Positions 52,155 through 61,907 of a stretch of 64,000 nucleotides of DNA are shown here, one piece after another (the stretch's first letter is position 1; the number at the start of each line of letters is the position of its first letter). The DNA is from GCA-002733465 sp965230525. GTDB taxonomy: Bacteria > Pseudomonadota > Gammaproteobacteria > Enterobacterales > Kangiellaceae. The position numbers were made by a program, and so were the translations under genes. The stretch lies in NCBI GenBank assembly GCA_965230525.1, contig OZ246008.1, forward strand, positions 2,604,001-2,668,000, read 5' to 3'. A model generated the notes under the pieces. That model saw nothing but the letters and a program-made list of their open reading frames with translations, ran no database searches and was not told where the DNA came from.

Positions 52155-53573
52155 ATGAGCGATTCCATTCAAGCACAGGTATTAGTCATTGGCGCGGGCC
52201 CCGGCGGTTATACAGCAGCTTTTCGTGCCGCAGATTTAGGCTTAGATGTGGTTCTAATAGAAAAACATTCAACCTTAGGTGGAGTTTGCTTAAACGTCGG
52301 TTGTATCCCCTCTAAAGCGCTATTACATTCAGCGAAAGTCATTGATGAAGCGAAAAGTATGGAAAAGCATGGCGTGTCTTTTGGTGAGCCATCGATCGAT
52401 ATTGATAAAATTCGTGACTACAAAAATGGCGTAGTAGGACAGTTAACTAAAGGCTTGGCTGGCATGGCCAAAATGCGAAAAGTTAAAGTCGTTCAAGGAG
52501 TTGCTAAGTTTACTTCACCAAATTCAGTCGCGGTTGCCACTGATGAAGGTACTCAAACTATTTCATTCGAAAATTGCATCATTGCGGCTGGTTCGCGGGT
52601 AGTGCAGCTACCATTTTTGCCAGACGATCCTCGAATCGTCGATTCGACCGGTGCGCTGGAATTAGAAAATATTCCAGAAAAAATGTTAGTGATCGGTGGC
52701 GGAATCATCGGGCTTGAAATGGCCACGGTTTACCGAGCATTAGGCGCCGGAATTACGGTGGTTGAGATGTTTGATCAACTTATTCCTGCAGGTGATGCGG
52801 ATGTGGTCAAAGTGCTTCACAGATACATCAAAAAACAATACGACTCAATCATGTTGGAAACAAGCGTCACCAAAGTAGAAGCTAAAGAAGATGGACTATG
52901 GGTTAGCTTTGAAGGTAAAAAAGCGCCTAAGGAACCTCAACGATTTGATAAGATTCTGTCTGCCGTTGGTCGTCGACCCAATGCCGATCGCTTAAACCTA
53001 GAAGCTGCTGGGGTGGCGGTGGATGATAAAGGCTTTATCCAAGTGGACAATCAATTGAAAACTAATGTTAGTAATATTTATGCGATTGGTGATCTCGTCG
53101 GTCAACCTATGTTGGCGCACAAAGCAACTCACGAAGCTCATGTTGTAGCCGAAGTCATTGCTGGTAAAAAACATGTTTTCGAACCTCGTTGCATTCCGAG
53201 TGTCGCTTACACTGACCCAGAAGTTGCCTGGGTCGGGTTAACTGAAAAAGAAGCGAAAGCAAAAAATATCGAATACTCAGTTGGTACTTTCCCGTGGGCT
53301 GCAAGTGGGCGCGCGATTGGAGTTGGCCGTACCGAAGGGTTTAGTAAAACGCTTTATGATAAGAATCATCGTATCATTGGCGCTGCGGCCGTGGGTGTTA
53401 ATGCGGGAGAATTGATTGCGGAAATGGGACTCGCGATAGAAATGGGCTGCGAAGCGGAAGATATCGCACTGACTATCCATCCTCACCCAACACTGTCTGA
53501 ATCATTTGGCTTTTCCGCTGAAGCTTACGAAGGGACGTGTACCGATTTGCCTCCTGCTCGTAAGAAAAAGTAG
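52155..53573 (+). CDS. lpdA: Dihydrolipoyl dehydrogenase (E3)
   Basis: FAD enzyme that reoxidises lipoyl groups of pyruvate and other 2-oxoacid dehydrogenases. The 472-residue product has GAGPGGYTAA, the redox disulfide Cys45-Cys50 (GGVCLNVGC), NAD-binding GGGIIGLEMATV, the YAIGDLV FAD motif, and the HPHPTLSE catalytic His-Glu pair. Follows aceF by 70 nt; completes the complex. A TCCTGCT/AGCAGGA hairpin lies about 20 nt after the stop and may stop the transcript. Confidence 0.97.
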   Translation: MSDSIQAQVLVIGAGPGGYTAAFRAADLGLDVVLIEKHSTLGGVCLNVGCIPSKALLHSAKVIDEAKSMEKHGVSFGEPSIDIDKIRDYKNGVVGQLTKGLAGMAKMRKVKVVQGVAKFTSPNSVAVATDEGTQTISFENCIIAAGSRVVQLPFLPDDPRIVDSTGALELENIPEKMLVIGGGIIGLEMATVYRALGAGITVVEMFDQLIPAGDADVVKVLHRYIKKQYDSIMLETSVTKVEAKEDGLWVSFEGKKAPKEPQRFDKILSAVGRRPNADRLNLEAAGVAVDDKGFIQVDNQLKTNVSNIYAIGDLVGQPMLAHKATHEAHVVAEVIAGKKHVFEPRCIPSVAYTDPEVAWVGLTEKEAKAKNIEYSVGTFPWAASGRAIGVGRTEGFSKTLYDKNHRIIGAAAVGVNAGELIAEMGLAIEMGCEAEDIALTIHPHPTLSESFGFSAEAYEGTCTDLPPARKKK

Positions 53574-53631
53574 TGGGTGCAAAGGGTAAGCTTCCTGCTA
53601 ATGTTAAGCAAAGCAGGATAATAAGAGCAGC

Positions 53632-53671
53632 ACAATAAAAGTAGGACAATAAAAGTAGGACAATAAAAATA
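53632..53671. repeat. Short tandem repeat, period 14 nt
   Basis: ACAATAAAAGTAGG occurs twice in direct succession (53632-53645 and 53646-53659) and a third, diverged partial copy follows (ACAATAAAAATAA). It lies in the short spacer between lpdA and the deacetylase gene and may vary in copy number by slippage. Confidence 0.7.
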
Positions 53672-53735
53672 ACCAAGGTCTTTGCATAAAGGTGTTTAGG
53701 ATTAGCATTTTTATGCAAGGCAAATAGGCCAAACC

Positions 53736-54830
53736 ATGCAAACTAAATCTCTACTACAAAGTATAGTAATAAAGGGTTTTAGTTTAATGTTTGGCCTTTT
53801 TTTGTTTATCGCCAATGCGAATTCAGTGGTGGTTTTACAGTATCATCACATATCGGATGAGACCCCTCCGATCACGAGTACCTCTCCTAAGCTGTTTAAA
53901 CAGCATATGGACTATCTAAAGCAAAACAAATTTAATGTCCTGACTTTGGAGTCGTTTATTCGGCAGGTTGAAAATAACCAGCCATTTACTGAAAAAAGCA
54001 TTTTGATTACCTTTGATGATGGCTACCGGTCAATCTACGATGTCGCATTTCCGGTTCTCAAAAAACATAACTTTCCGTTTACAGTTTTCGTCAATACCCA
54101 GCCATTGCAACAACAACTTGATCAATTTATGACTTGGAAAGAGTTGCAAGAAATTATCGATTTTGGTGGGGCGATTGCCAATCATTCGGTGAGTCATCCG
54201 CATATGATTCGACGAAATCAAAAACAGGATTCAGGTTCAAAATTTCGCTCAAACAAAGAAGAAATTGTCGCAGCAGAAAAGTTGATCTCGAACAATTTAA
54301 CTAAATTTCATCGCGTATTTGCTTATCCTTACGGCGAGTTCGATAACCAAGTTAAATCCACTTTGCAATCGCTAGGCTATATTGCATTTGGTCAACACTC
54401 AGGGGCGGTTGGTCATTTGTCAGATAAGTTAGCACTTCCTCGGTTTCCGTTTGGCGGGCGGTTTGGAAAGATGGAAGACTTTATCTTAAAAGTCCATAGC
54501 CGACCCCTCGAAGTGATGAATGTGGTATTGATGGATCAAACGGGTGAAATTCTTAACTCACAGCTAGTGCCTAATGAGGTCGAATTGGTTCAACTTTATT
54601 TAAAATTATCGGAAGCACACCAGAGTTTGAGTATTAATTGTTTCGCTTCTGATGGAAGTCAGCTGAAAAGTACAAAACACCGTCGAGGATTCATCTTCAC
54701 CATGCAAAATGCACTCGCCGAAGGTCGAGGCCGGATTAACTGTACTGCGCCCACAGGCCAGGAGGGGGCATTTTATTGGTATTCGCAACCGTTAATAAAA
54801 GCAGATGAGAGTGGGGACTTTTACCAGTAA
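53736..54830 (+). CDS. Secreted polysaccharide deacetylase-family protein (NodB domain)
   Basis: A 364-residue secreted protein: signal peptide (about residues 1-30, ending ANANS), then a NodB-type carbohydrate esterase domain with the metal/catalytic pair Asp94-Asp95 in ITFDDGYRS, His150 and His154 in HSVSHPH, and YPYGEFD. It resembles the deacetylase domain of PgaB (poly-GlcNAc deacetylase) but lacks the large C-terminal hydrolase domain. Substrate could be a matrix polysaccharide or peptidoglycan. Not linked to a biosynthetic pga cluster here. Confidence 0.85.
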   Translation: MQTKSLLQSIVIKGFSLMFGLFLFIANANSVVVLQYHHISDETPPITSTSPKLFKQHMDYLKQNKFNVLTLESFIRQVENNQPFTEKSILITFDDGYRSIYDVAFPVLKKHNFPFTVFVNTQPLQQQLDQFMTWKELQEIIDFGGAIANHSVSHPHMIRRNQKQDSGSKFRSNKEEIVAAEKLISNNLTKFHRVFAYPYGEFDNQVKSTLQSLGYIAFGQHSGAVGHLSDKLALPRFPFGGRFGKMEDFILKVHSRPLEVMNVVLMDQTGEILNSQLVPNEVELVQLYLKLSEAHQSLSINCFASDGSQLKSTKHRRGFIFTMQNALAEGRGRINCTAPTGQEGAFYWYSQPLIKADESGDFYQ

Positions 54831-54844
54831 CAAAACCGGTCAAA

Positions 54845-55216
54845 TTACTTGAGGACAAACACCCCAGGGATCCAGGTCTTTTTGAATTGTTGTGTGGCGG
54901 CTAACGACTCTTTGTTTTCGTCAACGTATTTAAATTGATGCACGCCAATACTGATTTCATCTTGATCGATCAACAAATGCTCTTTGATTGGCTGCTGATT
55001 AACAAAAGTCTGATTGGTGCTTTCGAGATCCACTATAAAATAGATAAAAGAGCCGTCTTTTAACTCTTTGGTAACGATTTTAGCGTGATTTTGGCTGGTT
55101 GACGGGTCGTCCAAATAAATGTCGTTTTTTACCGAGCGTCCGATCGTCATTCCACGATGGTCGATTTCAAATTTATTGACTACCACATCGTTGATGCGTT
55201 GTACGAGCACTGGCAT
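54845..55216 (-). CDS. Small FHA-domain protein
   Basis: A 123-residue protein made of one forkhead-associated domain (GRSVKNDIYLDDPSTSQNHAKI and the LESTNQTFVNQQPI loop), which binds phosphothreonine peptides. No partner kinase is encoded nearby. It converges with the deacetylase gene (14 nt between) and is divergent from slyD. Partner and function are unknown. Confidence 0.87.
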   Translation of the reverse strand: MPVLVQRINDVVVNKFEIDHRGMTIGRSVKNDIYLDDPSTSQNHAKIVTKELKDGSFIYFIVDLESTNQTFVNQQPIKEHLLIDQDEISIGVHQFKYVDENKESLAATQQFKKTWIPGVFVLK

Positions 55217-55292
55217 ATCGTTAGTGTTTTCCTGTCAGCATGCATTATAATTAATGTCCATTAATCATAGCCACTTCAACCGGGAATTCAAA

Positions 55293-55775
55293 GTGAAAAT
55301 AGCAAAAGATACTGTGGTCCTTTTTACCTATAAGATGTCTGATACTGACAAAAATGTTCTAGAAGATACCACTGACGCAATCCCAATGGCCTATCTGCAT
55401 GGTCACGGTGGATTATTAAGAGGACTAGAAAAAGCCCTCGAAGGGCACACCAAAGGAGATAAAATTGAAGTTACTCTAGCCCCTGAAGAGGCTTATGGTG
55501 TTCGGCAGCCCGATATGCAGCAAAAGATTCCCATGAAGCACTTGCAAGGTGCAAAAAAGTGGAAAAAAGGTATGGTTGGGGTGGTTCATACCGAACAAGG
55601 GAATAAACGAGTGACGGTTGTTAAACCGGGTAAATTTATGGTGGTTGTTGATTTCAATCACCCATTTTCTGGTATGACCCTTAAATTTGAGGTGGAAATC
55701 GCCGATGTTCGCGAGGCCACCGCGGAGGAGATTGCTCACGGTCACGCTCATGGTGTTGGTGGGCATCAGCACTAA
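55293..55775 (+). CDS. slyD: FKBP-type peptidyl-prolyl isomerase, SlyD type
   Basis: A 160-residue cytosolic isomerase/chaperone. FKBP domain flanks an insert-in-flap domain (KIPMKHLQGAKKWKKGMVGV...KPGKFMVVVDFNHPFSGMTLKFEVEI); the YLHGHGGLLRGLEKALEGH motif matches SlyD. The C-terminal His-rich tail (HGHAHGVGGHQH) can bind nickel. The start is taken as GTG at 55293 (GGGA 7 nt upstream, and matching E. coli MKVAKD); an ATG at 55254 lacks a Shine-Dalgarno sequence. Confidence 0.9.
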   Translation: MKIAKDTVVLFTYKMSDTDKNVLEDTTDAIPMAYLHGHGGLLRGLEKALEGHTKGDKIEVTLAPEEAYGVRQPDMQQKIPMKHLQGAKKWKKGMVGVVHTEQGNKRVTVVKPGKFMVVVDFNHPFSGMTLKFEVEIADVREATAEEIAHGHAHGVGGHQH

Positions 55776-55970
55776 TTAAATTCGCAGTATTGAGGCAATC
55801 GCTGGAAATTTCGATAGCCCAGCGTCGTCTTTCTATTCCAGTTTAACTTGAGTTTTTCTTTGAAATTCGGTAACTTAGTTTAATTACATCGAAAGAACAT
55901 ACGTGCGGTACAAGGATATAAAATACTGAAAAGTCGCTAATTTCAAAACTGATGGCCCAACCGAATAAAC

Positions 55971-58382
55971 GTGAATATTTTTACCAAAGGTATAGCGTTT
56001 CTGTTAGTGTGCTTTTATAGCACAGGGCCTAATTCGAACTCTTTATCTACCGCAAGCGCTATTAACACCCCAAACACTCCCTTAGATACTTCTCAAAACA
56101 TCACATCGAGTACGCCTCACTACACCGCAGAAGAAAAGCAATGGCTAGCCGAGCATCCGGTTATCTATTACAGTGAATTGCATCGCCCGCCCTTATTTTT
56201 TGTCGATGAGCAAGTGTCGGGAATTGGTGTAGATTATTTAAAGTTAGTTGCTGAAGATACGGGGGTTACTTTTCAATATATACCCTCCAAAAATAGCCAG
56301 CAACTTGCTCAAAAAATAGCTCAAGGTGAAATTTGTTTGAGAGTTGCGGTTCCTCGCATTAAGCCTGTTCATGAGCGCCTATTTTTGACCGACGATTATA
56401 TTTCTTCGCCGCTTTCTATTGTCACTTCAAATCATTTTTCATACGTTCAAAATATAGATCAGTTGAATGGCTTGACCGTATCAATTAACGAAGACTCCTA
56501 CTTGGCGGAGCACTTTAATCAAGAACATACTGAAGTTAACTTAGTGTATACCGACAATGTCGATCACGCACTCGAACTTGTGGCTAGAGATAGGGCTGAT
56601 GCCTTTGTCGGCAGTATGGCAGAGGTGGCGCATTATTTACGAAATGCAGAACTCTATAACTTACGCGTTAGTGGACTAATCAATAAAGAGTTGGGTTTGC
56701 ATTTTGAAATCAGCCCCGAACATTTAATCTTAAAAGACATAATTAATAAAACCCTGCAGAGATTATCTGATGTCGAAAAACGACGAATCGCCAATACTTG
56801 GTTTGCGGTTAACTTTCATGAAGGTATCAGGTTACAAACCTTACTCATCATTGCGGCGTTAGTAATTTTTATTTCAGCCATTTCGATTTACTGGATCAGA
56901 CGACTTAAACTAGAAATCTATCACAAAGAGCTGGTCGAAAAAGCGCTGCAATCTGCTAGAGAAGATGCTGAACTTGCCAACAAAGCAAAATCTGAATTTT
57001 TGGCCAATATGAGTCATGAAATAAGAACCCCACTGAATGCCATTGTTGGCTTTTCTCAATTACTCTCAGACTCAGATCTATCTGACAAACAAAAAAGCTA
57101 CCTACGATCGATTCGAGTTGGAAGTGATGGTTTGCTTCATATTATCAATGACATATTGGATTTGTCTAAGATAGAAGCGGGTAAAATGACAATCGAGTGC
57201 CATCCAACCGACTTTCATAAGCTAATTGAAGAACTCACCATACTGTTCGAAGAGGGAATGAAAAGTAAGGGGATAGAGTTTACCGTTATTATTGATGCCA
57301 GTGTTCCCAAGTACTTAAATATTGATGCCAACCGAGTGAGGCAGGTTCTTCTTAATATCATCGGCAATGCACAAAAATTTACTCATTCGGGGCAAGTTAA
57401 AGTACATGCGCATGTCGTCCAAAGTGACCCAGAAACTAACGAATTCGATTTAATTGTAGATATTACTGATACCGGAATAGGGATTGGCAATGATTCTCTT
57501 GAGCGGATCTTCGAGCACTTTGAGCAAAATACTGATTCGGGTAAGCACCAGTTCGGGGGGACTGGTCTGGGGCTAGCCATTAGTAAAAAACTGAGTGTGA
57601 AAATGGGCGGCGACCTAAGTGTAATCAGTAATAAAGGGCAGGGTAGCTGTTTTACTTTTAGGCTCTTTTCTGTTCGTTCAGCGGAAGCTTTTGGCGCGAG
57701 AGAAGGCAAGAAAATAGATTATCAATTTGATGATTCAGTTGTTTTGGTGGTCGATGATATAGAAAGTAATCGATTGCTTTTACTTAAATATTTGGAGGAT
57801 TTACCGTTTGAAGTATATGTGGCTGAAAATGGTTTGCAAGCGATTGAGTTGGCCAAGAAAATAAAACCTAATATTATTTTAATGGATCTCAGAATGCCTG
57901 TCCTTGATGGCTATGAGGCAACTAAAATCATCAAAAATCAACAAACAGCCGTTGTCATTGCATTGACCGCATCGGCGTTAGAAGATGAAGATTCCAAAAA
58001 TAAACGAAGGGTGTTTGATGCGTTTTTACGAAAACCGGTACTCAAAACCAAATTGCTTGAAACAATGGCTCAATTTCTTTCTCACACCACTCGCAAACTA
58101 GAGGTGTGTGAGACCACAGAGAAACAACTCCCATTGGAATTCGATATCGAGTTGGTGGAAATCTTGCGAAATAAAGTGCTAACGGAAATGCTTAACGCAC
58201 ACAAAAAGGGCGACATCAATTCGCTTAAAGGGCTTGCAATCGAGATTGAAAAAATAGCCGAACAAAAGCCTGAGCCATATCTACTTCAATTTTCTCACCA
58301 GTTATTATTAGCCTGCGAAGCTTTTGATATTGATGAGTTAGATTTTTTGGTTCGGTTGCTAAAGAATAAACTAGAGACATAA
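55971..58382 (+). CDS. Hybrid histidine kinase with periplasmic solute-binding sensor
   Basis: An 803-residue hybrid kinase. An N-terminal hydrophobic segment and a periplasmic SBP_bac_3-like sensor (about residues 45-280, with RPPLFFVDEQVSGIGVDYLKLVAEDTG) are followed by a membrane helix (about 285-305), HisKA with phospho-acceptor His349 in NMSHEIRTPLN, HATPase with GTGLGLAISKKL, and a C-terminal receiver with phospho-acceptor Asp639 in LMDLRMP. The sensor would detect a small organic ligand, perhaps an amino acid. The start is a GTG with poor Shine-Dalgarno support. A receiver-HD-GYP regulator gene follows 23 nt later and is its likely output. Confidence 0.9.
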   Translation: MNIFTKGIAFLLVCFYSTGPNSNSLSTASAINTPNTPLDTSQNITSSTPHYTAEEKQWLAEHPVIYYSELHRPPLFFVDEQVSGIGVDYLKLVAEDTGVTFQYIPSKNSQQLAQKIAQGEICLRVAVPRIKPVHERLFLTDDYISSPLSIVTSNHFSYVQNIDQLNGLTVSINEDSYLAEHFNQEHTEVNLVYTDNVDHALELVARDRADAFVGSMAEVAHYLRNAELYNLRVSGLINKELGLHFEISPEHLILKDIINKTLQRLSDVEKRRIANTWFAVNFHEGIRLQTLLIIAALVIFISAISIYWIRRLKLEIYHKELVEKALQSAREDAELANKAKSEFLANMSHEIRTPLNAIVGFSQLLSDSDLSDKQKSYLRSIRVGSDGLLHIINDILDLSKIEAGKMTIECHPTDFHKLIEELTILFEEGMKSKGIEFTVIIDASVPKYLNIDANRVRQVLLNIIGNAQKFTHSGQVKVHAHVVQSDPETNEFDLIVDITDTGIGIGNDSLERIFEHFEQNTDSGKHQFGGTGLGLAISKKLSVKMGGDLSVISNKGQGSCFTFRLFSVRSAEAFGAREGKKIDYQFDDSVVLVVDDIESNRLLLLKYLEDLPFEVYVAENGLQAIELAKKIKPNIILMDLRMPVLDGYEATKIIKNQQTAVVIALTASALEDEDSKNKRRVFDAFLRKPVLKTKLLETMAQFLSHTTRKLEVCETTEKQLPLEFDIELVEILRNKVLTEMLNAHKKGDINSLKGLAIEIEKIAEQKPEPYLLQFSHQLLLACEAFDIDELDFLVRLLKNKLET

Positions 58383-58405
58383 CAACTAAATTTTTTGGAG
58401 ACTTT

Positions 58406-59491
58406 ATGTCAAAGTCAAGAATTCTGATTGTGGATGATATTGGCAAAAATATTCAAGTTGTTGCTAACTTGTTAAAAGATCAAGACTGTACTTTATCTTA
58501 TGCGATGAGCGGTATGCAAGCGCTAGAGATAGTACGTGAGTCGAATTATGACCTAATCCTATTGGATATTATGATGCCAGGATTAGATGGCTTTCAAACT
58601 TGTAGAAAAATCAAAAAAATTCCTGAGTATTCTGAAACTCCGATCATATTTCTTACTGCACGAAACGATCAAGCGAGTATCGTAAAAGGCTTTGAAGCCG
58701 GTGGACAAGATTATGTGACTAAGCCGTTTAATACTGCAGAGCTTATTGCGAGAGTAAGAACTCATTTAAGGTTAAAAGCGTTTGAAGATTCGCAACAAAT
58801 GAAAATTGACCAGGCCATTTCTGAATTAAAACGGCTTAACGACGAGTTGGAGGATACCCAAAAAGAAGTTGTATTAACCCTTGGCGCGATAGCGGAAACA
58901 CGTTCGAAAGAAACGGGCATGCATGTTAAACGAGTCGCTGAGTATTCTCGATTGTTTGCGCTACTTTCTAGTGTACCGGTTCATGAAGCTGATATATTTG
59001 CACTGGCTTCTCCAATGCATGATTTAGGAAAGGTTGGTATACCCGATAATATACTGAACAAAAAAGGTCGCTTGACAGAGTCGGAGCGTAAGATAATGGA
59101 TACTTATGCGCTGCTAGGACACGATATGTTAAAGCGTTCAAAGCGAGAAGTATTAAAGATCGCGGCAGTGATAGCACTGGAGCATCATGAAAAATGGGAT
59201 GGCTCAGGCTACCCTTATCAGAAGGCAGGAGAGCAAATTCATTTATATGGAAGAATCACTGCTTTAGCCGATGTGTTTGACGCTTTATGCTCGCGTCGAT
59301 GTTATAAAGAGCCTTGGGACGATGATGCGATATTTGACTATATTAGATCGCAGCGAGGATTGCACTTTGATCCTAAACTGGTTGATTTATTCTTTGCAAA
59401 TATTGAGCAGTTTTTGCAGATCAGACAAAAGTTTCCCGATCAGCAAGCGGATTGGTTCGAGAGTGATGAAGTGAAGACCGGATCAAACTAA
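58406..59491 (+). CDS. Response regulator with HD-GYP phosphodiesterase domain (RpfG-like)
   Basis: A 361-residue regulator: receiver domain (phospho-acceptor Asp54 in LILLDIMMPG), a short coiled linker (about 125-155), and an HD-GYP domain with canonical HDLGK, HHEKWDGSGYP. It would lower cyclic-di-GMP upon phosphorylation. GGAG 6 nt before the ATG. Coupled with the hybrid kinase upstream (23 nt). The HD-GYP motif here is canonical (HDLGK), unlike the HDIGQ in the two tandem paralogues. Confidence 0.92.
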   Translation: MSKSRILIVDDIGKNIQVVANLLKDQDCTLSYAMSGMQALEIVRESNYDLILLDIMMPGLDGFQTCRKIKKIPEYSETPIIFLTARNDQASIVKGFEAGGQDYVTKPFNTAELIARVRTHLRLKAFEDSQQMKIDQAISELKRLNDELEDTQKEVVLTLGAIAETRSKETGMHVKRVAEYSRLFALLSSVPVHEADIFALASPMHDLGKVGIPDNILNKKGRLTESERKIMDTYALLGHDMLKRSKREVLKIAAVIALEHHEKWDGSGYPYQKAGEQIHLYGRITALADVFDALCSRRCYKEPWDDDAIFDYIRSQRGLHFDPKLVDLFFANIEQFLQIRQKFPDQQADWFESDEVKTGSN

Positions 59492-59525
59492 TTCAAATCG
59501 TTTAAGCAAACGCTGGAAATGTGTG

Positions 59526-59900
59526 TTAATCGTCTTGCGGCAAGGGTACCAACTCAATCGGTTCAACGGCGTCAGAAAGTAATAGTTTTTCTTGCTCCGC
59601 TTCGTGTGCAAAATTGTCTGGGTGTTTTCCCTGCAAGTAGTAGGCAAACGCGATAATCTTTGCAACAGCTAAATAGAGTTCTTCAGGAATCTCATCACCG
59701 AGTTCTAATCGCGTTAGTACGTCTAGCAATAATGGATCGTAATGAATATGAACATCATTTTGCTCAGCAAGCGAGACTATCTCTTGAGCGAGCCGACCTT
59801 CACCTTTAGCAACTAACTTTGGCGAACTCTTACCGTCATATTTAAGCGCAGCCGCTTTACCGACTTGAGATATTTTTGTTTTGGTTGTTGGTGGTTTCAT
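59526..59900 (-). CDS. FlhB C-terminal-domain-like protein
   Basis: A 124-residue soluble protein similar to the cytosolic domain of FlhB/YscU export switch proteins (AAALKYDGKSSPKLVAKGEG, VHIHYDPLLLDVLTRLELGDEIPEELYLAVAKIIAFAYYL). It lacks the membrane domain and the NPTH autocleavage loop of FlhB. Overlaps the FliK-like gene by 4 nt. Such stand-alone FlhB-C proteins occur in flagellated gammaproteobacteria and may act in export-specificity switching. Function here is unproven. Confidence 0.85.
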   Translation of the reverse strand: MKPPTTKTKISQVGKAAALKYDGKSSPKLVAKGEGRLAQEIVSLAEQNDVHIHYDPLLLDVLTRLELGDEIPEELYLAVAKIIAFAYYLQGKHPDNFAHEAEQEKLLLSDAVEPIELVPLPQDD

Positions 59901-61834
59901 ACTCGAATGTCCACGCTATGCTCATTGGTTTTAATCAATTGTTCAGGAATTTTTCCCTGACTACTGGCGATCTTGTCGGTATCAATACCGGCTTCGAATA
60001 GTGACTTTTGCAGTACGTGTAAGTGGTCATTGATGAGTCGAGCGGTAGCTTGCGATTCAGCAAAAATATCAGTTGAAATACGATTATCTTTTAGTTCAAT
60101 TTGGGCAAACATTGGACCTAAAGGTTGTAAATCAAATTTAACCACCACTTTCCATTGTTTTGTCGCCTCTTGTTTGGGGTCATTCTTATGTTCAAAAAGC
60201 AATTCGAACGAGTCGATTTTTCCAGCGTGAGCAAAAGGCAGATCAACTAAAAATTGATGCAAGTTGGGCTGCTCTGTTCTTATACTTAAAAGTTGGTTCA
60301 ATTCAACTTGGTTGAGTGCATTGCGTGCTTCGATATTGATATCTGAAACCGACTTAGTCACTTGATTCAGCTGGGTAACTGAATTAAATAGCAAGCCATA
60401 AGGGCCTGGCCGTTGTAGTAAACGATTCGCCGGTTGGTTAATGTTGGCGCTGTTCTGTGTAAGCTCTAACCGAGCGCCTTCTGGAGTACGTATCATCGAC
60501 TCAGAATTTTGCGGTGATACTTGTGAATTTTGAGCCGGCGTAACTAACGAAGTGGGGGTACGAGCGTTCGTGGTCGATTGATTGTTATTGCTCAATTGAG
60601 TCAGTTGGTAAAGTAGTTTTTCTACATTCGCTTTAATTTGCACAAGCTTGAGTTTTAAGTCGCTTGAGATAACTGTTTCCGGTTTAGTCGCTGTTTCAGT
60701 GCGCCGGTTAGCTAATATTTCGCTATTGGTTTGCGAAGGTTTCAAATTGGAAATCAGGTTTTCTTTCACTAACGCCGCAGTTCTTGAGAGTGGGTTGACC
60801 GGTTGTTTTGCCATTGTTGAACTTAATTGATTAAGTTTGCTTTCCATTAAGTTGCCGCTGTTTCGAATCCGATCGGCCATTAAGTTTGGCCGGTTTGAGT
60901 GAGGTCGTTGCACGCTCTGTAAAAGCTGATTTACCTGTTTAATCAGCGTGTTCGATTGCTCAACAATTCGTTGTCCCTCGGGGGGCAGCGAGTTTTTCTT
61001 GTCAGCAAGCAGAGGCGTCACCAAACGAGAGAGTTGTTGCTGTAAATTCTTAACTTTTTGGTGTAAGCCAGTTAAATGTTGAGACATCGGCTGTTTCTGC
61101 GGAAAGCTTTGACTGAGTATATTTTTGACTAAGCTATTCACATTGGATTCATTGGCAGTCAGTTTTGCCGAGTCAATCGCAACTTGTGGCAACTGGATAT
61201 TGGGCGATTGAGTCACGCTCACTTGAGAGAGCGGGGCGCCTTGGTTTTGATTTACATATTGAGAGCCCGTTGTGTGTAATGCGGCGGTATTTTGAAACTG
61301 ACTTAGATTGATTTGTTGGCGAGTCACTTGATTGCTTAAGGTATTCGGTTGGTTAGCGGGTGCAACCTGCTCTTTGCTGGTTAAAGGCGTGGAGACGGGC
61401 CGGTCGAGCACTATTTGGTTAGTTTGGGTTGTTTGCGCGCGGGCGAAAGTTAGAATCAAGGCAGATGGTGCTTGCGCACTATTTGAAGGTGTAACTGAAG
61501 ATTGACCTGCTTGGGCGTTGCCAAGTTGTATTTGCACCTGATTTTGTGGTGTTATCGCTAGCTTAACGGGTATATTACTGGATAGCTTTGATTCAAGTAA
61601 CGGCTGAATCTGTGGAGCCAAATTCACGGGTAATCTCAGACTTATATTTCCAACCGGTGATTGAACTTGTAAGCTCAGACTCGATTCTTTAGAGATTGAA
61701 AGTTTGCTCAATAATAGCGGCTTTTGTGCAAGCTTGGTCAACAGTTCAAGGACTTTACCGTCGAGCGGCTGGCTAGTCGCCGAATTTTGGGTATTTTCGT
61801 TGCTCGTGATCCTCAAAATAGTGTCCTGCTCCAA
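59897..61834 (-). CDS. FliK-like protein (flagellar hook-length control C-terminal domain)
   Basis: A 645-residue protein with a long, low-complexity Gln/Asn/Ser/Thr-rich N-terminal part and a C-terminal FliK-type domain (about 530-630, with FDLQPLGPMFAQIELKDNRISTDIFAESQATARLINDHLHVLQKSLFEAGI). Proteins of this type set hook length with FlhB; the paired FlhB-C-like gene is translationally coupled. It could also be a paralogue of the main FliK since no other flagellar genes lie here. Next to the ccm genes. Confidence 0.82.
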   Translation of the reverse strand: MEQDTILRITSNENTQNSATSQPLDGKVLELLTKLAQKPLLLSKLSISKESSLSLQVQSPVGNISLRLPVNLAPQIQPLLESKLSSNIPVKLAITPQNQVQIQLGNAQAGQSSVTPSNSAQAPSALILTFARAQTTQTNQIVLDRPVSTPLTSKEQVAPANQPNTLSNQVTRQQINLSQFQNTAALHTTGSQYVNQNQGAPLSQVSVTQSPNIQLPQVAIDSAKLTANESNVNSLVKNILSQSFPQKQPMSQHLTGLHQKVKNLQQQLSRLVTPLLADKKNSLPPEGQRIVEQSNTLIKQVNQLLQSVQRPHSNRPNLMADRIRNSGNLMESKLNQLSSTMAKQPVNPLSRTAALVKENLISNLKPSQTNSEILANRRTETATKPETVISSDLKLKLVQIKANVEKLLYQLTQLSNNNQSTTNARTPTSLVTPAQNSQVSPQNSESMIRTPEGARLELTQNSANINQPANRLLQRPGPYGLLFNSVTQLNQVTKSVSDINIEARNALNQVELNQLLSIRTEQPNLHQFLVDLPFAHAGKIDSFELLFEHKNDPKQEATKQWKVVVKFDLQPLGPMFAQIELKDNRISTDIFAESQATARLINDHLHVLQKSLFEAGIDTDKIASSQGKIPEQLIKTNEHSVDIRV

Positions 61835-61907
61835 TGGAAAACCGGCCGCCTTTCATATAGTATAGCGGCTGTTTTAGCCTAATGCCTTAGCTGATAAGTC
61901 AACGACA

